This document shows positions 1 to 4,369 of a stretch of DNA of 5,513 nt, one piece after another. Numbering within the stretch: the first letter of the stretch is position 1; the number at the start of each line of letters is the position of its first letter. This DNA comes from Methanoregula sp. (GTDB taxonomy: Archaea > Halobacteriota > Methanomicrobia > Methanomicrobiales > Methanospirillaceae), in NCBI RefSeq assembly GCF_002835825.1, contig NZ_PIZH01000132.1:1-5513 (forward strand). The letters run 5' to 3'. The notes under the pieces are model-generated. The model was not told the origin of the DNA. It searched no databases and saw nothing but the letters and a program-made list of their open reading frames with translations. Made by a program: the position numbers and the translations under genes.

Positions 1-2
1 AT

Positions 3-209
3 CCTACAGACCGCAAGCGGCGCAAGGTTGAGATGCTCCCGGCAAGCCTTGCGGAAGCCAATGCAGCACTCCTCAAGGATGAGGTCATCTGCAAAGCTCT
101 CGGTGAGCATGTGGTCTCCAACCTCACCCGCATTGCCGAGATGGAAACCGATTCCTTCCGGCTCGCGGTCCACCCGTGGGAACTGGACAGGTACCTGGCT
201 ACCTACTAA
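3..209 (+). CDS. glnA: Glutamine synthetase type I, C-terminal end (5' truncated by window)
   Basis: Only the last 68 codons are present; the reading frame is open from position 3 to the TAA at 207-209. Glutamine synthetase makes glutamine from glutamate, ammonia and ATP in the cytoplasm. The visible part matches the family's C-terminus. It has an LPASLAEA segment, then LLKDEVICKALGEH, then a helix ending in FRLAVHPWELDRYLATY, equivalent to the usual 'FR..V..WE...YL..Y' ending. The catalytic domain and any adenylylation tyrosine lie upstream of the window, so the subtype and start cannot be judged. The next gene on the same strand, an ammonium channel, begins 212 nt downstream. The identification is by recognition of the family motif rather than by a search, but the match is distinctive. 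Confidence 0.93.
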   Translation, partial: PTDRKRRKVEMLPASLAEANAALLKDEVICKALGEHVVSNLTRIAEMETDSFRLAVHPWELDRYLATY

Positions 210-225
210 TTTTAAACATTTTATT
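210..225 (+). promoter_or_regulatory. AT-rich end of glnA and candidate TATA element for amt-1
   Basis: Directly after the glnA stop are TTTTAAA (210-216) and TTTTATT (219-225), the only AT-rich stretch before the first ammonium channel gene. It could be a weak T-rich terminator for glnA, an archaeal TATA box, or both. As a TATA box it would place transcription start at about 240-250 and give amt-1 a leader of roughly 170-180 nt. The match to the archaeal TATA consensus is only fair. Read-through from glnA is equally possible. Confidence 0.35.
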
Positions 226-264
226 CACGGAATAATCGTCGATCTTCGGACTTGTAATCCCGTA

Positions 265-280
265 ACAATCGGCCGATTGT
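265..280. repeat. 16-bp perfect palindrome upstream of amt-1
   Basis: ACAATCGGCCGATTGT is identical to its own reverse complement, with no spacer. It lies in the 212-nt gap between glnA and amt-1, about 15-40 nt after the predicted transcription start. A perfect gapless dyad of this length suits a dimeric regulator site better than an RNA hairpin, because a hairpin would lose the central bases to the loop. It does not match the NrpR consensus GGAA-N6-TTCC. Function is inferred only. Confidence 0.45.
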
Positions 281-333
281 CCTGTACGTCAATCAACAGG
301 CTTCATGAGGTACGCATGAGGAGTACCCGCAGA

Positions 334-357
334 CGGAGTCCGGGGACCGGACATCCG
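334..357 (+). other. Leader hairpin upstream of amt-1
   Basis: On the transcript, 334-343 (CGGAGTCCGG) pairs with 347-357 to give a 10-bp GC-rich stem. It has a GGA loop (344-346) and one bulged A (353). The inner arm GTCCGG (338-343) could instead pair with a second CCGGAC copy at 393-398, just upstream of the ribosome site at 412-416. There is no T-run after the hairpin, so it is not an obvious terminator. It may affect amt-1 translation or RNA stability; this is inference from base pairing only. Confidence 0.4.
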
Positions 358-411
358 CCGCTCGCCTGTTGACGGATCACGGGGCCATTGCGCCGGACAT
401 ACATGGATAAT

Positions 412-416
412 GGTGA
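412..416 (+). promoter_or_regulatory. Ribosome binding site deciding the amt-1 start
   Basis: GGTGA sits 5 nt before the ATG at 422. The second ammonium channel gene has the same GGTGA with the same 5-nt spacing before its ATG (2796-2800). The shared geometry favours 422 over the in-frame ATG at 410, which overlaps this site. Confidence 0.6.
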
Positions 417-421
417 TTACA

Positions 422-1621
422 ATGCCAATGGATACAGGTGTTACCTGCTGGCTGATGGTCTCAGCACTCCTGGTCATGCTGATGACCCCGGGCGTCGGCC
501 TTTTTTATGGCGGACTGGTACGGAAAAAGAATATTATCTCGATGATCGCGCTCTCGTTTGTCTGCCTTGCCGTAGCAAGCATGCATTGGATCCTGATCGG
601 GTACTCGCTTGCGTTCGGGACTGATGTGGGGGGATTTATCGGGAACCTGGATTACCTGGGACTGTCCGGTGTCAGCGCTGATGCCGGCCCGGCCGGGTAT
701 CCGCCGATGGTCTTTATGATCTTCCAGCTCTTCTTTGCTGCGGTTACGGTGACGATCGTAACGTCTGCGGTTGCGGAACGGATCAGACTCTCCTCGTTTA
801 TTGTCTTCTGCCTTGTCTGGCTGACCGTGGTCTACTGCCCGATCGCCCACTGGGCATGGGGGGGAGGCTGGGCCCAGCAGATGGGGCTCATCGATTTTGC
901 CGGCGGGACCGTTGTCGAGATCTGTTCCGGATTTTCCGCACTTGCACTTGCGATCGTTATCGGGAAGCGTGCGGGCTTTGGGGATTATTCGCTGGAACCG
1001 CAGAACATCCCGATCGCGCTCCTGGGGGCAGCACTTCTTTGGTTTGGCTGGTTCGGGTTTAATGCAGGGAGTGCCCTTGCGCTCAACAGCAGCGCTGTGG
1101 TCGCGTTCGTCAACACGAACTCCGCTGCAGCGGCCGGTGCACTCGCGTGGATGTTTGCCAGCTGGTACAAAGGCAAGCCCAGTTCTCTTGGGATGGTGAG
1201 CGGGGCAATTGCCGGGATGGTTGCGATCACTCCGGCTGCAGGATTTGTCACGCCCCTTGTGGCCGTGCTCATCGGGATTGTTGCAGGAGTATTGTGTTAT
1301 TACATGATGCTTGCCCGGATCTCCAAAAACCTGGATGAAAGCCTTGATGCGTGGGCGATCCACGGGATGGGCGGGTTGTGGGGGACGCTCGCTACCGGTA
1401 TCTTTGCAGCCGCAGCTATCGGGGGATTTTCCGGACTCATTGAGGGAAACACATCGCAGTTCCTGGTCAATACCCTTGGTGCATTTGTTGCGCTCGGGTA
1501 TTCGTTCATCGTCACATGGATTATCGCAACCGGAATCGACCGTATCATAGGACTCCGCGTAACGGAGAATGAAGAGTACGTGGGGCTGGATATCTGCCAG
1601 CATGGGGAACGGGCGGCTTAG
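422..1621 (+). CDS. amt: Ammonium transporter, Amt/Mep/Rh family, with Glu in place of the first twin His
   Basis: This 399-residue membrane channel takes up ammonium. It has the 11-helix Amt pattern: TM1 starts near residue 8 with no separate signal peptide, and TM11 is near 345-370. Residues matching the E. coli AmtB pore are F105 and F213 (Phe gate), W146 and S217 (outer NH4+ site), D158, and H314 (second twin His) in [10 protein letters not shown]. The first twin His is replaced by Glu: codon GAG at 917-919 is E166 in [10 protein letters not shown]. Some fungal Mep proteins carry the same replacement. The C-terminal tail ([14 protein letters not shown]...HGER) is the segment GlnK docks on in AmtB, so PII control is likely. 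Start 422 was chosen from its ribosome site and from alignment of MPMDTG with MAIDSG of the paralogue; an ATG at 410 would add four residues. The amidotransferase gene follows after 59 nt with no T-run, so cotranscription is likely. Confidence 0.96.
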   Translation: MPMDTGVTCWLMVSALLVMLMTPGVGLFYGGLVRKKNIISMIALSFVCLAVASMHWILIGYSLAFGTDVGGFIGNLDYLGLSGVSADAGPAGYPPMVFMIFQLFFAAVTVTIVTSAVAERIRLSSFIVFCLVWLTVVYCPIAHWAWGGGWAQQMGLIDFAGGTVVEICSGFSALALAIVIGKRAGFGDYSLEPQNIPIALLGAALLWFGWFGFNAGSALALNSSAVVAFVNTNSAAAAGALAWMFASWYKGKPSSLGMVSGAIAGMVAITPAAGFVTPLVAVLIGIVAGVLCYYMMLARISKNLDESLDAWAIHGMGGLWGTLATGIFAAAAIGGFSGLIEGNTSQFLVNTLGAFVALGYSFIVTWIIATGIDRIIGLRVTENEEYVGLDICQHGERAA

Positions 1622-1680
1622 GGGAATACCGGGCCACGGCCTGTAATGATTTCGTCAGATCTGAGAAAATGGAGCACGGT

Positions 1681-2358
1681 ATGGATCTAAAAATCGCCAT
1701 CTTCCAGCATGTAAAAAATGAGCCTTCGGGATATTTTGAGACGATCTTCCAGGAACACGGTATACCGTTCGAGTATATCCGGCTGTATGAAACCGGGGAG
1801 GTTCCGGCTGTCCGCGATGCCACACACCTGGTCTTCATGGGGGGGTTCATGAGTGTCAATGACGAGGAAGAGTTCCCCTGGCTGAAGCAGGAGAAAGAAC
1901 TTATCCGGCGGTCCGTAAAGACCGGGCAGAGGGTGCTTGGGATCTGCCTGGGGGCGCAGCTGATTGCATCGGCCCATGGGAGAAAGGTGTACCCGTTTGT
2001 TAAAGAGACCGGGTGGCGTTCGCTGAACCGGGCGGAACAGGCAACCGGAATCTTTTCCCGGTTTCCCGAAACGTTCCATGTCTTCCAGCTCCATGGGGAG
2101 ACCTTTGAGATACCGTGCGGGGGACAATTGCTGGCAATTGGCAACGATGTCAAAAACCAGGCCTTCTCATACCGGAATGCACTCGGCCTCCAGTTCCACC
2201 TGGAGATGACCGGTGAAATCATCAGGGAATGGTCAAAAGATCTCCGGAAGCACGAACAGTCGGTCATCGCCCGGGAGACGCCACGGTACCTTGCGGAGAG
2301 CAACCGGCTCTGCCGGATGGTTGCGCAGGATTTTGTGGGACATGGATTGATCCGATAA
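1681..2358 (+). CDS. Stand-alone class I glutamine amidotransferase
   Basis: This 225-residue cytoplasmic protein has the class I (triad) glutaminase fold, related to the amidotransferase domain of GMP synthase (COG0518-type). The nucleophile Cys89 is in the elbow GICLGAQ, and His173 and Glu175 are in GLQFHLEM. The oxyanion-loop motif is MGGFMSV (53-59), and the FQLHGETFEIP segment (135-145) is typical of these proteins. The triad is complete, so it should release ammonia from glutamine or a gamma-glutamyl compound. No synthetase domain is fused to it and no acceptor enzyme is encoded nearby, so the substrate is unknown. The start at 1681 has GGAG (1671-1674) 6 nt upstream; an alternative ATG at 1669 would add four residues and has a poorer site. 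The position between two ammonium channel genes suggests nitrogen metabolism, not proven. It is shorter than guaA-type fusions and is not the GMP synthase subunit with any certainty. Confidence 0.9.
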   Translation: MDLKIAIFQHVKNEPSGYFETIFQEHGIPFEYIRLYETGEVPAVRDATHLVFMGGFMSVNDEEEFPWLKQEKELIRRSVKTGQRVLGICLGAQLIASAHGRKVYPFVKETGWRSLNRAEQATGIFSRFPETFHVFQLHGETFEIPCGGQLLAIGNDVKNQAFSYRNALGLQFHLEMTGEIIREWSKDLRKHEQSVIARETPRYLAESNRLCRMVAQDFVGHGLIR

Positions 2359-2370
2359 ACCAGCAGATCG

Positions 2371-2378
2371 TTTTTTTT
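2371..2378 (+). terminator. T-run terminator after the amidotransferase gene
   Basis: Eight consecutive T residues start 12 nt after the stop codon. Archaeal RNA polymerase commonly terminates on such T-runs without a hairpin. This would end the amt-1 / amidotransferase transcript and separate it from the second channel gene. Confidence 0.6.
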
Positions 2379-2394
2379 CGTTAGTGTCAGATTC

Positions 2395-2449
2395 CCAAAA
2401 AAAACCCGGCCGGAAATTTTTTGGTTTAAAAAAAATCCGGTGACTTTTT
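2395..2449 (+). other. Overlapping hairpins in AT-rich spacer, possible secondary terminator
   Basis: Two alternative stems share bases. Stem A pairs CCAAAAAA (2395-2402) with TTTTTTGG (2417-2424) around a CCGGCCGG palindrome (2406-2413). Stem B pairs 2410-2422 with 2428-2440: CCGGA with TCCGG and T6 with A6, with an AA/AA internal loop and a GGTTT loop. T5 follows at 2445-2449. This may be a backup terminator or a DNA element; the sequence alone does not decide. Confidence 0.4.
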
Positions 2450-2474
2450 GATCGAGGGATTTTCCGGTATCCTG

Positions 2475-2532
2475 GTACGAGAAATTGTGAAAAAAATTTT
2501 GCAACAGTTTTCGGTTCTCACAATTATCGTAC
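2475..2532. repeat. Long imperfect inverted repeat
   Basis: Left arm 2475-2490 (GTACGA-GA-AATTGTGA) pairs with right arm 2518-2532 (TCACAATT-A-TCGTAC). That gives 14 matched pairs interrupted by a small internal bulge, with 27 nt between the arms. A4 at 2491-2494 can also pair with T4 at 2508-2511. The repeat ends about 50 bp before the TATA box at 2584. It could be a regulatory site, a structured RNA or a mobile-element remnant. No ORF covers it on the plus strand. Confidence 0.5.
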
Positions 2533-2583
2533 AAAATTTTTATTGCAGTATTTTTTCGTGATGATATCGTCAAAAACACAATG

Positions 2584-2590
2584 TTTATAA
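2584..2590 (+). promoter_or_regulatory. TATA box of the amt-2 / glnK transcript
   Basis: TTTATAA follows an A-rich stretch (2572-2582) that could serve as BRE. By archaeal spacing, transcription should start near 2612. That leaves about 46 nt to the small ORF at 2658 and about 190 nt to amt-2. It is the best TATA match in the 447-nt gap. A weaker alternative, TTTATCC at 2741-2747, would give a leader of about 40 nt for amt-2. Confidence 0.6.
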
Positions 2591-2594
2591 GAGT

Positions 2595-2610
2595 AGGAAT
2601 ACAACTTCCT
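2595..2610. promoter_or_regulatory. NrpR-type nitrogen operator (GGAA-N6-TTCC)
   Basis: AGGAA-TACAAC-TTCCT has 5-bp arms and a 6-nt spacer. Its core (2596-2609) fits exactly the GGAA-N6-TTCC operator bound by NrpR in Methanococcus nif and glnA promoters. It lies between the TATA box (ends 2590) and the predicted start (about 2612), where a bound repressor would block polymerase. NrpR binds when nitrogen is sufficient and is released by 2-oxoglutarate, so transcription of amt-2 and glnK should rise on nitrogen limitation. No nrpR gene is in the window; the assignment rests on consensus, position and the genes controlled. Confidence 0.7.
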
Positions 2611-2657
2611 TCTGCCAATTACACAAATCTACAAACTTGAAAACCGGAGAAAAAGGA

Positions 2658-2780
2658 ATGCAAACGAGAATTTCAGATGATGCCCAATCCGCCGGATTTC
2701 TCATCCGGTACAGGCATTCTGAATCCGGCTCATTCTTCACTTTATCCGGTCGAAAAAATGATTACGAACAGAAACCGTAA
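2658..2780 (+). CDS. Candidate small protein, 40 aa, upstream of amt-2
   Basis: ATG at 2658 opens a 40-codon frame ending in TAA at 2778-2780. GGAG (2646-2649) lies 8 nt before the ATG, a usable Shine-Dalgarno. It would be the first ORF on the transcript from the promoter at 2584, and it ends 25 nt before the amt-2 start. The peptide begins MQTRISDDAQ, is polar and rich in Ser, Arg and Asp, and has no membrane segment or Cys. I recognise no family. Small proteins acting on glutamine synthetase and the Amt/GlnK system have been reported in Methanosarcina mazei, so one here would fit, but no similarity is claimed. The same stretch contains ATCCGG repeats, so it may instead be an untranslated regulatory leader. 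Confidence 0.4.
   Translation: MQTRISDDAQSAGFLIRYRHSESGSFFTLSGRKNDYEQKP
2686..2749. repeat. ATCCGG repeat array in the amt-2 leader
   Basis: AATCCG-C-CGGATT (2686-2698) is a perfect 13-bp dyad. Direct ATCCGG copies follow at 2703-2708, 2723-2728 and 2744-2749, spaced 20 and 21 bp, close to two helical turns. CCGGAT (2692-2697) also forms an inverted repeat with ATCCGG (2703-2708) across a 5-nt spacer. The array may bind a regulator or fold in RNA. It overlaps the candidate small ORF. Confidence 0.4.
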
Positions 2781-2781
2781 T
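2761..2781 (+). other. Small inverted repeat before the amt-2 ribosome site
   Basis: ATTACG (2761-2766) and CGTAAT (2776-2781) are perfect inverted copies around a 9-nt loop. The repeat overlaps the stop of the small ORF and ends 14 nt before the GGTGA site of amt-2. A 6-bp AT-rich stem is weak; any role in translation is speculative. Confidence 0.25.
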
Positions 2782-2805
2782 GGAAATTGTTTACAGGTGA
2801 AATGA

Positions 2806-4008
2806 ATGGCAATTGATTCTGGAGCAACTGCATGGATCCTCGCCTCGACGGCGCTCGTGATGATCATGACGCCGGCGGTGGGATTCTTCTATGGTGGGCT
2901 CGTGCGCAGGAAAAATCTGATCTCCATGATCACCCTGTCGTTCGTTGCCTTTGCACTCGTGAGTATCCAGTGGGTAGTGATAGGGTATTCGCTGGCATTC
3001 GGTTCAGATGTCGGGGGATTCATCGGCAACCTTGAGTATCTCGGCCTGAACAATGTGGGTATGGAGCCAGGGGCGTTCAGCAGTGAAATTCCCGGCCTCT
3101 TGTTCATGGTATTCCAGCTGGTCTTTGCAACAGTAACGATGGCAATCGTTACATCAGGTATTGCTGAACGCGTGAAGTTCAGCGCATACCTCGTCTTTGC
3201 CCTCCTCTGGACAACGATTGTGTATGATCCGCTCGCCCACTGGGTGTGGGGTGGCGGTTGGGCAGCCCAGTTCGGGGCGCTGGATTTCGCCGGAGGTACG
3301 GTTGTCCACATCAGTTCCGGGTTTGCAGCCCTTGCCCTGTGTCTGGTCATAGGGAAACGGGTTGGATTTGGCAAGTACGTGATGGAGCCCAATAACATCC
3401 CGTTAACCATTCTCGGTGCAGCGCTCCTCTGGTTCGGCTGGTTCGGGTTTAATGCAGGGAGTGCTCTGGGAGCTAATGGACTTGCGGCAAGTGCCTTTGT
3501 CACAACCAACGTTGCAGCAGCAGCAGGTGCGATGGCATGGCTTCTTGCAAGCTGGCTCAATGGCAAGCCCAGCTCGCTGGGGTTTGTCAGCGGCGCCGTT
3601 GCCGGCCTTGTCGCAATCACACCGGCCGCCGGGTTCGTAACGCCCATGGCTGCGATCCTGATCGGTGCAGTTGGTGGTGTGTTCTGCTACGGTATCATGC
3701 TCTGGCGTATCCGGAAAGGTCTTGATGAAAGCCTCGATGCCTGGGCAATCCACGGCATGGGCGGACTCTGGGGTGCGCTTGCCACGGGGATCTTCGCAGT
3801 CGCAGCAGTGAATGGTGCATCCGGCCTGATTGAAGGCAATGTGCAACAGTTCGTGGCAAACGCAGCCGGTGCATTCGCAGCAGTCATCTACGCGTTCGTC
3901 GTAACCTACATCCTTGCAGTCGTGATTGACAAGACGATCGGCCTGCGGGTGACTGAAGAGGAAGAGTATGTCGGCCTTGATATCGCGCAGCACGGGGAGC
4001 GCTGCTGA
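2806..4008 (+). CDS. amt: Ammonium transporter, Amt/Mep/Rh family, canonical twin-His pore
   Basis: This 400-residue, 11-helix membrane channel takes up ammonium and is a close paralogue of the first channel. All key pore residues are present, and most fall at E. coli mature AmtB numbers: F107 and F215 (Phe gate), W148, D160, H168 (first twin His, [10 protein letters not shown]), S219, and H316 (equivalent to His318, [10 protein letters not shown]). The tail [21 protein letters not shown] matches the GlnK-docking segment. GGTGA (2796-2800) lies 5 nt before the ATG. The glnK gene begins 16 nt after the stop, the usual amtB-glnK pairing, so GlnK very likely gates this channel. Transcription probably comes from the promoter at 2584 with the NrpR-type operator. 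A 29-nt block (3436-3464), coding for part of the [10 protein letters not shown] motif, is identical to 1046-1074 in the first channel gene. Confidence 0.97.
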   Translation: MAIDSGATAWILASTALVMIMTPAVGFFYGGLVRRKNLISMITLSFVAFALVSIQWVVIGYSLAFGSDVGGFIGNLEYLGLNNVGMEPGAFSSEIPGLLFMVFQLVFATVTMAIVTSGIAERVKFSAYLVFALLWTTIVYDPLAHWVWGGGWAAQFGALDFAGGTVVHISSGFAALALCLVIGKRVGFGKYVMEPNNIPLTILGAALLWFGWFGFNAGSALGANGLAASAFVTTNVAAAAGAMAWLLASWLNGKPSSLGFVSGAVAGLVAITPAAGFVTPMAAILIGAVGGVFCYGIMLWRIRKGLDESLDAWAIHGMGGLWGALATGIFAVAAVNGASGLIEGNVQQFVANAAGAFAAVIYAFVVTYILAVVIDKTIGLRVTEEEEYVGLDIAQHGERC

Positions 4009-4013
4009 AAGCA

Positions 4014-4018
4014 GGAGG
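4014..4018 (+). promoter_or_regulatory. Ribosome binding site of glnK
   Basis: GGAGG lies 6 nt before the ATG at 4025, in the 16-nt gap after amt-2. It fixes the start at 4025. An in-frame ATG at 3968 inside amt-2 would add 19 residues unrelated to PII proteins. Confidence 0.85.
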
Positions 4019-4024
4019 GAAAAT

Positions 4025-4354
4025 ATGAAACTCGTCAAAGCAATCATCAAACCCGAACGGTTTGAGTTCGTCAAAAAAGCACTGGAAGACAAAGGCTTCA
4101 AAGGAATGACCATCTCCGAAGTCCGGGGACGCGGCGAACAGAAGGGAATTGCCCTGGAGTACCGGGGCGGCCTCATGACGGTCGATCTCCTGCCGAAGAT
4201 CCAGATCGAGATCGTGGTAAAAGCAACGGAGCTGGACGATCTCATTTCCACTATTATGGAGTCAGCAAAGACCGGCAAGATCGGGGACGGCAAGATCTTC
4301 GTGATGCCGGTTGAGAAGGCGATCCGGATCCGCACCGGAGAGACCGAAATATAA
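4025..4354 (+). CDS. glnK: PII nitrogen regulatory protein (GlnK type)
   Basis: This 109-residue trimeric cytoplasmic sensor is about the length of E. coli GlnK (112). It begins MKLVKAIIKP, as PII proteins do. Ligand residues are kept: G37, Q39 and K58 for 2-oxoglutarate, the TGKIGDGKIFV signature (83-93) with G87, G89 and K90 for ATP, and R101 and R103 in IRIRTGE. The T-loop keeps Y46 in EYRG but has Met at position 51, where enteric PII carries the uridylylated Tyr. Control by GlnD-type uridylylation is therefore unlikely, and regulation probably rests on ATP/ADP and 2-oxoglutarate. Its expected partners are the Amt channels of this locus, whose pores it plugs through the T-loop under nitrogen sufficiency; methanogen PII proteins also act on glutamine synthetase or nitrogenase, not testable here. 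It is the last gene of the amt-2 transcript, ending at a T-run. Confidence 0.97.
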   Translation: MKLVKAIIKPERFEFVKKALEDKGFKGMTISEVRGRGEQKGIALEYRGGLMTVDLLPKIQIEIVVKATELDDLISTIMESAKTGKIGDGKIFVMPVEKAIRIRTGETEI

Positions 4355-4356
4355 CG

Positions 4357-4369
4357 TTTTTATTTTTTT
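4357..4369 (+). terminator. T-rich terminator after glnK
   Basis: T5, A, T7 directly follow the glnK stop, a typical archaeal T-run terminator with no hairpin. It overlaps the last codons (Lys-Lys-stop) of the convergent minus-strand gene, so the A-rich 3' end of that gene doubles as the glnK terminator. Confidence 0.6.

Noticed and set aside
229..247. Possible NrpR-like half-sites GGAA...TTC upstream of amt-1
   Set aside because: The spacer is 12 nt, not 6, and the second half-site is incomplete, so it does not meet the consensus.
28..372. 114-codon plus-strand frame from 28 to 372
   Set aside because: It overlaps the glnA C-terminus in another frame and then runs into the non-coding leader; there is no ribosome site or domain.
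316..372. 18-codon leader ORF before amt-1
   Set aside because: It has no proper ribosome site and is Arg/Pro-rich from GC-rich leader sequence. The 10-bp hairpin lies inside it and explains the sequence better.
461..1603. 380-codon minus-strand open frame across amt-1
   Set aside because: It is antisense to a clear Amt gene. Its translation is rich in Cys, Arg, Pro and Asp with no family motif, as expected for a shadow frame in GC-rich coding DNA.
1545..2618. 357-codon minus-strand open frame across the amidotransferase gene and AT-rich spacer
   Set aside because: The plus-strand gene has an intact catalytic triad. The minus frame crosses terminators, hairpins and the promoter, changes composition abruptly at the gene boundary, and shows no recognisable domain.
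3968..4024. Upstream in-frame ATG extending glnK by 19 residues into amt-2
   Set aside because: The ATG at 4025 has GGAGG at ideal spacing and gives the standard PII N-terminus MKLVKAIIKP; the extension is just amt-2 read in another frame.
3403..4335. 310-codon minus-strand open frame across amt-2 and glnK
   Set aside because: It is antisense to two well-identified genes. Its Cys-rich segment mirrors the Amt codons and is not a metal-binding motif.
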